Source of the DNA: Chlorobiota bacterium | GTDB lineage: Bacteria > Bacteroidota > Bacteroidia > Bacteroidales > JAADGE01 | Assembly (NCBI GenBank): GCA_030592825.1 | Contig: JAUVIG010000060.1 | Span: 1 to 13,228, forward strand | Direction: 5' to 3' | DNA: 13,228 nucleotides | Part shown: piece after piece, positions 1 through 8,202 of the stretch | Position numbering within the stretch: the stretch's first letter is position 1 | Layout: every line of letters begins with the position of its first letter | The notes under the pieces: generated by a model | The model's input: only the letters and a program-made list of their open reading frames with translations | Databases searched by the model: none | Told to the model about the DNA's origin: nothing | Made by a program: the position numbers and the translations under genes

Positions 1-2
1 AT

Positions 3-1319
3 ACTACACCTGAAATAACTGTTGAAGTAATTGATATGGCAGAAATACTGTATGACTCTCTTTGGTATAATACCGGCAGCGGATGGCAAGCGATTGCTTC
101 TTCAGGTAAATCATTTAATACTTTCATTTATCAATTGCCTGAAATATCTAAAAGCACAACAGTAAATTATTATTTTGCAGCAATTGATGATTCTCCTGCA
201 CAAAACAGAGGAACTTTGCCGGCAGATGCTCCAAGTAATTATTTTTCATTCAAAATATTACCTACTGATGATATTGACCTTCTCCTTGCTCATCCGGGTA
301 CGGTTCCGGGTTACCAAGATTACACCGGTATAGAATTTTCTAAATTTACAGCCGGTTTTGATGCATTTGGAATAAATTATGATTTTTATAACTGGGAAGA
401 ATACAATCAATATAAGTTCCCTGATTCATATAAAACAATATTTATGTATGGGAATTCAATGGGACATGGTGATTCAGAAGATACTCTCGGTTTAGCTTTA
501 ATGAATTTCCTTGATATGGGAACAAATGAAAATCCGAAAAATATTTTTACTGCATCAGATGAACTTCTTAATTCAGCACACGGTTTGCCGAACAGCAGCA
601 GTATAAACAAATTTGTTTCAGCATATATCAGATCCGGATATATTCCTCAACTAAATTATCCTTATTACGGCGGAACTGACGGAATCGGCGGACCTGATAT
701 TTGGGATTATTCAACCGGAAGTTTTATAGGAATGGCAAACTCTCCTGTCGGAACTGAAGATTTAGAAATACCTGTTTATTCAAACAGCCCTGATAATCTT
801 TATAACAGAGCTTGCCCCGATTGGTATGCAGATGAAGTTACTAATCCCGAAATCAGCTCTTGGGGTTCATTCCTTTTTGAAGACGGACCTCACAGCGGAG
901 ATGCTTTTTCAAAAGGTAATGGTTGTGGTGTTTGGTTAGATAACTTAATATATAAATCATTCTTTATCAGTTTTGATATTTCCCAGTTTATTTATGATTC
1001 TGATATTAATACTATGATACAAGAAGCATTAGATTGGTTTGGTCATGTTCCGACAGGTATTGAACCGAATCCGATTCTTGATGAGGAATTTGTTACTGTA
1101 TATCCCAATCCAAGCTCCGGTATTTTCAATTTTTCATTAAACAATAAAAATGTTAATGTAATTAATGTTGAATTGATAAACAGTCAAGGACAAATAATTT
1201 ATAAGAATAAATCAGTATTAAATAATAAAATTAACGTACAAGGCATTAATGCCGGGGTTTATTTCTTGCGAATAATTACAGATAAAGAAATTAAAGTTAC
1301 AAAAGTTATTATTCAATAG
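3..1319 (+). CDS. T9SS-sorted surface protein, 5'-truncated by window edge; paralogue of the 3834-6830 protein
   Basis: The reading frame is open to the window edge, so the first ATG at 36 is internal, not the start. The 11 codons before it (TTPEITVEVID) align with NTPELSVTITD in the paralogue at 3834-6830. The visible part holds: the end of an Ig-like module (motifs STTVNYYFAA and QNRGTLPADAP); an unassigned domain starting at FKILPT with alternating hydrophobic strands (IDLLLAHPG, KTIFMYGNS, NPKNIFTASD), which could be a Rossmann or amidotransferase-like fold; the motifs DGIGGPDIW and WLDNLIYKSFF; and a T9SS type-A sorting domain from about position 1086 (VTVYPNPSSGIF, GQIIY, GVYFLRI, VTKVIIQ). 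Identity to the paralogue is roughly 60% by eye over about 430 residues. From that alignment I infer that some 550 residues are missing upstream, probably including a signal peptide and an adhesin-type domain. Role: exported, probably cell-surface anchored. No catalytic residues can be named. Confidence 0.88.
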   Translation, partial: TTPEITVEVIDMAEILYDSLWYNTGSGWQAIASSGKSFNTFIYQLPEISKSTTVNYYFAAIDDSPAQNRGTLPADAPSNYFSFKILPTDDIDLLLAHPGTVPGYQDYTGIEFSKFTAGFDAFGINYDFYNWEEYNQYKFPDSYKTIFMYGNSMGHGDSEDTLGLALMNFLDMGTNENPKNIFTASDELLNSAHGLPNSSSINKFVSAYIRSGYIPQLNYPYYGGTDGIGGPDIWDYSTGSFIGMANSPVGTEDLEIPVYSNSPDNLYNRACPDWYADEVTNPEISSWGSFLFEDGPHSGDAFSKGNGCGVWLDNLIYKSFFISFDISQFIYDSDINTMIQEALDWFGHVPTGIEPNPILDEEFVTVYPNPSSGIFNFSLNNKNVNVINVELINSQGQIIYKNKSVLNNKINVQGINAGVYFLRIITDKEIKVTKVIIQ

Positions 1320-1384
1320 AATATCAATATCGTTTAGTGAAAACATAATTTTGTTATTATTGCATATGAATTATATTAATCAAA

Positions 1385-1419
1385 TAATAATATTCTTAAG
1401 AAAAACAGGAATATTATTA
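1385..1419. repeat. AT-rich inverted repeat between genes
   Basis: Perfect 11-bp arms at 1385-1395 (TAATAATATTC) and 1409-1419 (GAATATTATTA) enclose a 13-nt loop. It lies 65 nt after the stop at 1319, in the 251-bp gap before the next gene. There is no T-tract after the right arm and the stem has only one G-C pair, so it is a poor intrinsic terminator. It could be a weak terminator, a protein-binding site or chance in AT-rich DNA. I found no convincing Bacteroidota promoter (TTG / TAnnTTTG) in the rest of the gap. Confidence 0.35.
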
Positions 1420-1570
1420 AATACAATACTATCTCGTAATTATGGAGAATAGGTTTAAGATATTTCTATTTGCAAAAAAATCAGAACAAACTGAATTTTT
1501 TTTAAGCAGATACAAATATCTATAATTAGAAGAATAACAAAAAACAAAATATAATTTTAACAATTTAAAA

Positions 1571-3757
1571 ATGATAAAAATGAATACACTTAAAAAATTA
1601 TTTACATTACTGATTGCGTTTGTAATTATATTTTCTGCAAATGCACAAGTTTTAGACGAAGGTTTTGAGGGAGGTGCATTACCTCCGGGTTGGGGCAATT
1701 TGTATATACTTGAAACCCAAGACTGGCAATATCAGGACGGCGGGGTAAGCGGCAATCCTTCTTCTGCTCACACAGGAAGCTTTAATGCTATACTTTTCGG
1801 TACTTCTACAGATTATATAACAACACTTATGACTCCGGCATTAGATTTATCAGCCGGAGGTTATCAACTTAAATTTTGGCAGACACAAGACGCATGGGGC
1901 AGTGACCAAGATGAATTAGAAGTATATATTAAAGAGGGTATTGGCGGTTCATGGGTATTACTTGAACAATATACTACTCCTATTAATGACTGGACAGAAG
2001 AAACATTTGTACTTTCAACAACACATAGTGAAGTTTATATTGGTTTTTGTGCTTATACATATTGGGGATACGGAGTATGCCTTGATGATGTTCTTGTAGA
2101 ATTAGCTCCGACAGATCCTATTTTTGCTGTAGATCCGGAGAGCCATGATTACGGAACATATGTTTTATATTCTCCTTATGTTTCACAGGATTTTGAAGTT
2201 TCTAATGCAGGTGCAGGTACACTTACAATAGCTTCTGCCGATGATGTAGTTATTACAGGAGCAGGTGCATATATGTTTACAATATATACAAGCGAAACAT
2301 ATCCGATAAATCTTGCTGCTGCCGAAACAGCAACATATTCCGTAACATTTTCACCAACAGTAGCAGGTACTTATACTGTAAGTTTTGATATAACAGACAA
2401 TGTAACAAAAGCTGTGAATAGTATTCCTTTAACAGGTATATGTGAAGACCCGACTTTAACACCTCCGTTCACAGAAGATTTTGAACCCACTTATCCTGAT
2501 GATTACTGGATTGAATTCAAAGGAGTGTTGGCAGATCCTACTATTACTACGGGAGATTTTTCTTCATGGGCTGATGACGGATTTGGAAATGACGGAGAAG
2601 ACGGAAGTGCAAAACTTAATATTTGGGGTACCAACCCTAAAGAATGGATGGCAACTCCTCCTATTGATCTTGGAACAGGAACTGACTATCAATTGGAATT
2701 TGATTTGGCATTGACGGAATGGGGTAATACAAATGCTTCAACACTCGGCGATGATGATATATTTGCCGTAATTATTTCTGTTGATAACGGAGCAACATGG
2801 TCTTCTGTAAATGTTCTGCAACAATGGGGCAGCACAGATGTAATATCTGCCACAGGCGATCATATCATTATTCCTCTTACGGGATATTCAGGAATTGTAA
2901 GAATCGGTTTTTACGGAGAATCAACAGTTACTAATGCAGATAATGATTTATTTGTTGATAATGTTTCCGTTTTTGAAGCACCAAGCACAGAAACTGACAT
3001 AACAGCATTCTCATTTCCGGAACAAACAGGTGCAGCTACAATAGACGCAACTGCTCATACAGTAGAAATTGAAGTTGCATACGGAACAGACCTGACAGAT
3101 TTGATTCCTACAATTGAAGTATCAGAAGGAGCAACTATTGATCCTTTAAGCGGAGTTGCACAAGATTTCAGTAGTGATGTAACATATACGGTAACTGCCG
3201 AAGATGGTTTAACAATTCAAGCTTGGATAGTTACTGTTACTGAAGCACCAAGCACAGAAACTGACATAACTGCATTCTCATTTGCAGAACAAACAGGTGC
3301 AGCTACAATAGACGCAACTGCTCATACAGTAGAAATTGAAGTTGTAAACGGAACAGACCTGACAGATTTGATTCCTACAATTGAAGTATCAGAAGGAGCA
3401 ACTATTGATCCTTTAAGCGGAGTTGCACAAGATTTCAGTAGTGATGTAACATATACAGTAACTGCCGAAGATGGAGAAACAACTCAAGTTTGGACTGTTA
3501 CTGTTACTGAAGCTTCTTCAGTAAATGACATTGGAGCATACGGAATAAGCATTTACCCGAATCCTTCAAACGGAGTATTCAATGTAAATGTTACCGAAAC
3601 TTTCAATCTCGAAGTAATTGATATTACAGGTAAAATTGTTAAAACACAAGTTCTTGACAATAATACCAATACTGTTAATATTGCAAAACAAGGAGTTTAC
3701 ATTTTAAAACTCTCTAATAATAATACTTCTGTTACACACAGAATTATTGTTGATTAA
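1571..3757 (+). CDS. Modular T9SS-sorted adhesin-like protein with two adhesin domains and a duplicated DUF5018-like module
   Basis: The 728-residue protein begins with a signal peptide (about 1-25, ending FSANAQ). The ATG at 1580 is an equally good start, and neither has a Shine-Dalgarno site. Domains in order: a cleaved-adhesin/MAM-like beta-sandwich at about 27-178 (opens DEGFEGGALPPGW, ends VCLDDVLVE); an Ig-like choice-of-anchor-D/Hydin-like module at about 180-290 (VDPESHDYGTY, FEVSNAGAGTLTI, VTFSPTVAGTYT); a second adhesin-type sandwich at about 293-466 (TEDFEPTYPDDYW, ending LFVDNVSVFE); two 89-residue copies of a DUF5018-like Ig fold at 469-557 and 558-646; and a T9SS type-A sorting domain at about 655-728 (ISIYPNPSNGVF, GVYILKL, HRIIVD). 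Adhesin domains of this type occur in gingipains and many secreted Bacteroidota proteins, where they bind proteins or glycans. No enzyme domain is visible, so the role is binding or structural at the cell surface. A strong terminator follows, so transcription probably ends here. Confidence 0.9.
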   Translation: MIKMNTLKKLFTLLIAFVIIFSANAQVLDEGFEGGALPPGWGNLYILETQDWQYQDGGVSGNPSSAHTGSFNAILFGTSTDYITTLMTPALDLSAGGYQLKFWQTQDAWGSDQDELEVYIKEGIGGSWVLLEQYTTPINDWTEETFVLSTTHSEVYIGFCAYTYWGYGVCLDDVLVELAPTDPIFAVDPESHDYGTYVLYSPYVSQDFEVSNAGAGTLTIASADDVVITGAGAYMFTIYTSETYPINLAAAETATYSVTFSPTVAGTYTVSFDITDNVTKAVNSIPLTGICEDPTLTPPFTEDFEPTYPDDYWIEFKGVLADPTITTGDFSSWADDGFGNDGEDGSAKLNIWGTNPKEWMATPPIDLGTGTDYQLEFDLALTEWGNTNASTLGDDDIFAVIISVDNGATWSSVNVLQQWGSTDVISATGDHIIIPLTGYSGIVRIGFYGESTVTNADNDLFVDNVSVFEAPSTETDITAFSFPEQTGAATIDATAHTVEIEVAYGTDLTDLIPTIEVSEGATIDPLSGVAQDFSSDVTYTVTAEDGLTIQAWIVTVTEAPSTETDITAFSFAEQTGAATIDATAHTVEIEVVNGTDLTDLIPTIEVSEGATIDPLSGVAQDFSSDVTYTVTAEDGETTQVWTVTVTEASSVNDIGAYGISIYPNPSNGVFNVNVTETFNLEVIDITGKIVKTQVLDNNTNTVNIAKQGVYILKLSNNNTSVTHRIIVD
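2975..3508 (+). repeat. 267-bp in-frame tandem duplication (two copies)
   Basis: Copy 1 is 2975-3241 and copy 2 is 3242-3508, each exactly 89 codons, starting at GAAGCACCAAGCACAG. By eye the copies differ at about 13 of 267 positions (about 95% identical) and at 7 of 89 residues. The changes cluster near the C-terminal end of the unit (DGLTIQAWIVTVT against DGETTQVWTVTVT). The sequence after copy 2 restarts with GAAGC, the unit's first bases, and then diverges. Each unit looks like one Ig-like fold of the DUF5018 type. Confidence 0.95.
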
Positions 3758-3774
3758 TAAATAAATGTGTATTT

Positions 3775-3804
3775 AAGAAGGGAACTTATAGTTCCCTTCT
3801 TTTT
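3775..3804 (+). terminator. Intrinsic terminator after the adhesin-like gene
   Basis: A perfect 11-bp stem, AAGAAGGGAAC (3775-3785) paired with GTTCCCTTCTT (3791-3801), has a 5-nt loop (TTATA) and runs directly into a T-rich tract (TTTCTTATTTT). It starts 17 nt after the stop at 3757. The A-run before the stem and T-run after it could also let it work in the opposite direction, but no minus-strand gene is seen nearby. Confidence 0.88.
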
Positions 3805-3833
3805 CTTATTTTAATAATAAAATTAAAAAAACC

Positions 3834-6830
3834 ATGGGGAAAAATTTACAAGGATTTATTGTTTTAATAATAATGTTGCTTACAACTTCCGGGGCTTTCG
3901 CTCAATGGAAAATTGATGAAGGTTTCGAAGAAGGTGTAATACCCGCAGATTGGACTACTTATGATGAAAATAATGACGGATTTGAATGGATGGCGTATGA
4001 AAACACAACACATTCACATACCGGTACATGGTTCGCCGTTGTTAATGCAGAAGGTACTCAAGGACACGACTGGTTGGTAACACCACAGGTGTCAATTGAT
4101 AACGGAGATTTTCTGATTTTTTATGCAAAAGCATGGTATGGCACCGAAGATATGAATGTAAAACTATCTACAAGCGGCAATGCTATTGTTGATTTTACTG
4201 TAACTCTTGATAATGTTGTCGGTTTAGATGATAATTATGCAGAATATACATACGATTTAAGTGCCTATGCGGATCAAGACGTTTATCTGGCTATTGAATG
4301 GATATTTGACGACTATACCTTATGCGTTGACGATGTAAAAGTAGGACAAGCACTTCCGGGTGATGCCGGTATGGTTTCAATAGAAGCCCCTCTAAATTAT
4401 CAATTGGTAGATTCAAGCAGTTACCCTTCCGGAACAATACAAAATTACGGAAGTTCAGATATCAGCAACTTTGATATTATCTGTAAAATTTATGATGCCT
4501 CTGAAACAGAAGTTTATTCAGCCACAGAAACTCATTCCGGAACTTTAACTCCCGATGAAACAGCAACAGTTACTTTTGCAACTTCTTGGACACCGACAGA
4601 ACTCGGATTTTATAATATTGTTATGTACACCGATCTAATCGATGACCCATACAATAATAATGATACACTTACAAATGAAACTGAAGTTGTAGAACATTTC
4701 GGTACAGGCGGACCCGACGGAATGGGTTACTGTTGGATTGACAGCCGGGAAACAGGAGGACCTGATTATAATTGGACAGAAATAAGCGGAACAGGTGCTT
4801 CTGCTGTTACTTACGGAACCGGTGGTAATTTTGCAGGCGACGACAATTTTTCTGAGCCTATTGATTTTGGATTTGATTTCCCTTTTTACGGTATAGACAG
4901 AACATTTTTTCATGTTGATATAAACGGTGAAATTTTACTGACATCAGATCATTTCTTTTACACACCATATCCTGATGACGGTTGGGATACTGACGGCAAC
5001 TTTTTTAATTATTCATTCCCGATACCCGGAAATTCCTATTTCCCTACTCTTGTAGCTGTTTTTTGGGATAATTTATTTGCCGAAGAAGGAACAGGTGATG
5101 TTTATTACGAAACTTTCGGAACAGAAGGAAATCACTATTGCGTTGTTCAATGGAATAATCTTAGATTTGATGCAGGCTACCCCGGTACCAATACTATATG
5201 CTTCCAAGTTATTTTTTATGAAGCTACAGGTGATATTATTATGCAATATAAAAATGTAGCAAACGGGCAAACCGGAAGCGTATGCCCTCACGATTACGGA
5301 CAAAGCACTACTGTCGGATTGCAAGCTGATAATACGGACATAGGGATTTGTTATCTCAGAGAACTTGTTGACGGCGGACAATATATTGGTATTGACCCTC
5401 CGGGCAATATGCTTTCAAACGAACTTGCAATAAGATTTTATCCGGGTGAAGATACACATGCTCCGGATATAGTTTATGAAGACGAACTCTGGAATACATT
5501 TAATAATACTCCTGAACTTTCTGTAACAATTACAGATATGCATGATATTGTAAATGATACACTTTATTATAATATCGGAAGCGGTTGGGTAGGTATTACA
5601 CATTCAAGTTTTGAAGAACCCAATATTTATCATTATCAATTCCCTGAAATTACGAACAGCACAACTGTAAATTATTATTTTGCTGCAACTGATAACTCTG
5701 CAAATCAAAACAGAGGAACTCTTCCGGCTGATGCACCCGGAGAATATTATACATTTAAAATTTTACCTACTAATGATGTTGATGTCCTGTTTGCAACACC
5801 CGGAAATAAAATCGGTTACAACGATTATCAAAATATTGAATACCCGAAGTATACAGCAGCATTAGATGCCGCCGGTGTAACTTATGATATTTATAATTGG
5901 GCAGAATATGAAGAATATGATATTCCGGAAACATACAAGATCATATTTATTTACAGTAATTCTGCCACACATGATGAAAAACATGATACACTTTCCTTAG
6001 CATTGATAGAATTTCTTGAAAAAGGAATCAATGAAAATCCTAAAAATATTTTTATGGCTTCTGATAATCTTGCAAACTCAACACATGCAATAGGATACAC
6101 AAGACCCTTAAAAAAGTTTTTTGATGCTTATATACGCGGTGGATTCTTAGTACCTGAAACTCCTCCGACTTGCGGTGGCGGCGACGGAATCGGCGGACCT
6201 GATATTTGGGAATATTCAAACGGAAGTATAATAGGATTGGCAGGGTCTCCAATCGGAACTGAAGATATTGAAATACCTGTTTATTCTGACAGTCCTGATA
6301 ATCTTTTTAACAAAGATTGCCCGGACTCATATACAGATGTTACCAATCCTGAAATTTACTCTTGTTATTCATTTAATTTTGAAGACGGGCCTTTCAGCGG
6401 AGATGCTTATTCAAAAGAGAATTCTTGTGCCCTTTGGCTGGATAATTTAATTTATAAATCGTTCTTTATCAGTTTCGATATTTCCCAGTTTACTGATGAT
6501 ACTGATATTAATAATATGATAACCGAAGCATTAGAATGGTTTGGTTATGAGACAGATATTGAAAAAAATCCAATCTCTGAAAACGAATTTGTTACTGTAT
6601 ATCCAAATCCAAGCAACGGGGTATTTAATGTTCAAATGTTAAATAATAAATCAGCATATTTAAGCATGCAAATATTTAACATCCAAGGACAAATTATTTG
6701 GCAAAAAGAGTTACCAAATTCAATTAATTATACTGAAAATATTAATATCTCTAATTTTACAAAAGGTATTTACTTTATAAAAATAAATACAGGAAAAAAG
6801 ATAGTAACTAAAAAAATAATTATTCAATAA
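3834..6830 (+). CDS. Large modular T9SS-sorted surface protein: adhesin, CARDB-like, nidogen-like, Ig-like and unassigned alpha/beta domains
   Basis: The 998-residue protein has a signal peptide at 1-23 (ending SGAFA, then Q24). Domains in order: a cleaved-adhesin-type sandwich at about 24-171 (IDEGFEEGVIPADW, ends CVDDVKV); a CARDB-like Ig module at about 172-286 (GTIQNYGSSDISNF, PYNNNDTL); a nidogen-like beta domain at about 290-535 (FPFYGIDRTF, LVAVFWDNLF, ICFQVIFYEATGDIIMQY); an Ig-like module at about 540-642; a domain of unknown type at about 645-900 with alternating strands and helices (DVDVLFATPG, YKIIFIYSNS, NPKNIFMASD), whose pattern resembles amidotransferase/ThuA-like folds; and a T9SS type-A sorting domain at about 918-998 (VTVYPNPSNGVF, GQIIW, GIYFIKI, TKKIIIQ). 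Residues from about 558 on are paralogous to the truncated protein at the window start. The start at 3834 is supported by the signal peptide and by its position just after a terminator. It is probably a surface or secreted protein. An enzymatic role for the unknown domain is possible, but no active site can be named. Confidence 0.9.
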   Translation: MGKNLQGFIVLIIMLLTTSGAFAQWKIDEGFEEGVIPADWTTYDENNDGFEWMAYENTTHSHTGTWFAVVNAEGTQGHDWLVTPQVSIDNGDFLIFYAKAWYGTEDMNVKLSTSGNAIVDFTVTLDNVVGLDDNYAEYTYDLSAYADQDVYLAIEWIFDDYTLCVDDVKVGQALPGDAGMVSIEAPLNYQLVDSSSYPSGTIQNYGSSDISNFDIICKIYDASETEVYSATETHSGTLTPDETATVTFATSWTPTELGFYNIVMYTDLIDDPYNNNDTLTNETEVVEHFGTGGPDGMGYCWIDSRETGGPDYNWTEISGTGASAVTYGTGGNFAGDDNFSEPIDFGFDFPFYGIDRTFFHVDINGEILLTSDHFFYTPYPDDGWDTDGNFFNYSFPIPGNSYFPTLVAVFWDNLFAEEGTGDVYYETFGTEGNHYCVVQWNNLRFDAGYPGTNTICFQVIFYEATGDIIMQYKNVANGQTGSVCPHDYGQSTTVGLQADNTDIGICYLRELVDGGQYIGIDPPGNMLSNELAIRFYPGEDTHAPDIVYEDELWNTFNNTPELSVTITDMHDIVNDTLYYNIGSGWVGITHSSFEEPNIYHYQFPEITNSTTVNYYFAATDNSANQNRGTLPADAPGEYYTFKILPTNDVDVLFATPGNKIGYNDYQNIEYPKYTAALDAAGVTYDIYNWAEYEEYDIPETYKIIFIYSNSATHDEKHDTLSLALIEFLEKGINENPKNIFMASDNLANSTHAIGYTRPLKKFFDAYIRGGFLVPETPPTCGGGDGIGGPDIWEYSNGSIIGLAGSPIGTEDIEIPVYSDSPDNLFNKDCPDSYTDVTNPEIYSCYSFNFEDGPFSGDAYSKENSCALWLDNLIYKSFFISFDISQFTDDTDINNMITEALEWFGYETDIEKNPISENEFVTVYPNPSNGVFNVQMLNNKSAYLSMQIFNIQGQIIWQKELPNSINYTENINISNFTKGIYFIKINTGKKIVTKKIIIQ

Positions 6831-6841
6831 TTATTTGTCAT

Positions 6842-6875
6842 GTCCTCGTAAACCAAACATTTACGAGGACTTTTT
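6842..6875 (+). terminator. Intrinsic terminator after the 998-residue protein gene
   Basis: A perfect 11-bp stem, GTCCTCGTAAA (6842-6852) paired with TTTACGAGGAC (6860-6870), has a 7-nt loop and is followed by TTTTT (6871-6875). It begins 12 nt after the stop codon. It separates the first gene group from the operon that starts at 6923, so that operon's promoter should lie between about 6876 and 6922 or be read-through. No clear -33/-7 pair was found there. Confidence 0.92.
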
Positions 6876-6922
6876 AAAAAAACTTTAATTCATATCTTAC
6901 ATATTCAACCTTTTAATAAATT

Positions 6923-8200
6923 ATGAATTTATCGGAATCTAAAAACAAAAAAATTGCAATTATTTTATTGTTATTACTTCAAATAAATCTATGTATTTCC
7001 GTAACATATTCACAAAATCCGGAACCGGTTTTTATTGAAGCCGGTAATTTTGATATGGGTTATAATTACGATGAACCGGGAACTTGGTGGTATCCTACAG
7101 AAATCCCGGTTCATACGGTTTACATAAGTGCTTTTTACATAGATAAATATGAAATTTTTAAAACTCAATGGGACAGTGTTTATTTATGGGCTGTTGATAA
7201 CGGATACAGCTTTGATAATGCCGGAGAAGCACAAGCTCTGAATCATCCTGTCTATAATATTAATTGGTATGATGTTGTAAAATGGTGTAATGCAAGGTCT
7301 GAAAAAGAAGGATTAACACCTGTTTACTATACTGATTTGACACAAAACACAATTTATCGAAACGGACAAATTAACCTTGAAAAGAACTATGTGAAATGGG
7401 AAGAAAACGGTTACCGATTACCAACTGAAGCGGAAAGGGAAAAAGCAGCCCGCGGAGAACTTGTTGCAAATCATTATCCATGGCCAAGTTCCGGCGGTAC
7501 ATATAATGATCATATTGACGGAAGCAAAGCAAATTATGACGGTAGCGGCGATCCTTATGAAACACAAATTGTTCAGACTACACCTGTCGGATATTATGAC
7601 GGTAACCAAATACCTGCCGGAATTGATATGGCAAACGGATACGGTTTATATGATATGTCAGGTAATGTTATTGAATGGGTATGGGATTGGTATAATGATC
7701 AATGGTACAGTAATCCCGATGCAACTGAAGCTGATACAAAAGGACCTGATGATACAGGTGAAGGATGGAAAGTTTTAAGAGGAGGGTCTTGGCATACAGG
7801 TCAGGTTCACGGACTTCGTTGCGCACTCCGACTTCCTAATCATACACCGGATTATATAGGTTCAGCATTGGGATTCAGGAGTGTAAGACGAGATGTAAAT
7901 AATTCAATAAAAATTATTCACCCGAAATATAAATTAAATAATTATCCGAATCCCTTTTACCGGTCAACAATTATCGACTATCAGTTACCGGTATCCGGTA
8001 AGATTGTATTGAAGATATATAATATTTTCGGGCAGGAAGTAAGAACATTGGTAAATGAAAACCAACCGGCAGGCAATTATTCCGTTGTTTGGGACGGAAC
8101 GACTGACACCGGTAAAGCTGTCGGTTCCGGAATATATTTTTACCGGCTGAAAACAGGAAATGTTTCTTCAAAAATTAAAAAAATGTTACTTATAAAATAA
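6923..8200 (+). CDS. Secreted SUMF1/FGE-fold protein with FlgD-Ig-like T9SS tail
   Basis: The 425-residue protein has a long signal peptide (about 1-30; a basic N-region SKNKK, a hydrophobic core, cleavage near TYS/Q). Residues about 35-327 form a formylglycine-generating-enzyme-like (SUMF1) domain: FIEAGNFDMGYN, the family's PVHTVYISAFYIDKYEI, the NHPVYNINWYDVVKWCNARSEK block (in part), GYRLPTEAEREKAARG, YGLYDMSGNVIEWVWDW, VLRGGSWHTG, LRCALRLPNHTPD and GFRSVRRD. True FGE oxidises a sulfatase cysteine to formylglycine using two active-site cysteines five residues apart. Here only the second is present (LRC); the first position is Val (QVHGLRC). So it is probably an FGE-fold protein with a binding or other role. 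Residues about 337-425 are a T9SS tail of the FlgD-Ig type (NNYPNPFYRSTIIDY, WDGTTDTGKAVGSGIYFYRL), unlike the tails of its neighbours. It is the first gene of the probable operon, and the next ATG is 2 nt after its stop. Confidence 0.92.
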   Translation: MNLSESKNKKIAIILLLLLQINLCISVTYSQNPEPVFIEAGNFDMGYNYDEPGTWWYPTEIPVHTVYISAFYIDKYEIFKTQWDSVYLWAVDNGYSFDNAGEAQALNHPVYNINWYDVVKWCNARSEKEGLTPVYYTDLTQNTIYRNGQINLEKNYVKWEENGYRLPTEAEREKAARGELVANHYPWPSSGGTYNDHIDGSKANYDGSGDPYETQIVQTTPVGYYDGNQIPAGIDMANGYGLYDMSGNVIEWVWDWYNDQWYSNPDATEADTKGPDDTGEGWKVLRGGSWHTGQVHGLRCALRLPNHTPDYIGSALGFRSVRRDVNNSIKIIHPKYKLNNYPNPFYRSTIIDYQLPVSGKIVLKIYNIFGQEVRTLVNENQPAGNYSVVWDGTTDTGKAVGSGIYFYRLKTGNVSSKIKKMLLIK

Positions 8201-8202
8201 AC

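Noticed and set aside
407..610. Minus-strand open frame within the first gene
   Set aside because: It lies fully inside a strongly supported T9SS protein gene on the + strand and has no recognisable domain. Similar antisense frames at 4635-4913, 5073-5381 and 8720-9037 were dropped for the same reason.
1460..1472. TCTATTTG as a possible Bacteroidota -7 element
   Set aside because: It does not fit TAnnTTTG, and no TTG lies at the right distance upstream. Chance matches are frequent in this AT-rich gap.
1429..1698. 89-residue minus-strand frame across the gap and the start of the 1571-3757 gene
   Set aside because: It overlaps the signal-peptide region of a well-supported gene, and its composition (Phe/Leu/Tyr-rich end) is what reversed A-rich DNA gives. 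No motif or start context supports it.
6971..6994. Lipobox around INLC in the SUMF1-like signal peptide
   Set aside because: Leu at the -1 position does not fit the lipobox, and a standard cleavage site a few residues later (TYS/Q) fits better.
7461..7778. 105-residue + frame within the SUMF1-like gene
   Set aside because: It is out of frame inside conserved FGE motifs (GYRLPTEAE, SGNVIEW), so it is a shadow of the real frame.
6923..8200. Calling this gene a true formylglycine-generating enzyme or GldK/PorK
   Set aside because: It lacks one of the two FGE cysteines. Unlike GldK/PorK, it has no lipobox and carries a T9SS sorting tail, with no gldL/M/N neighbours.
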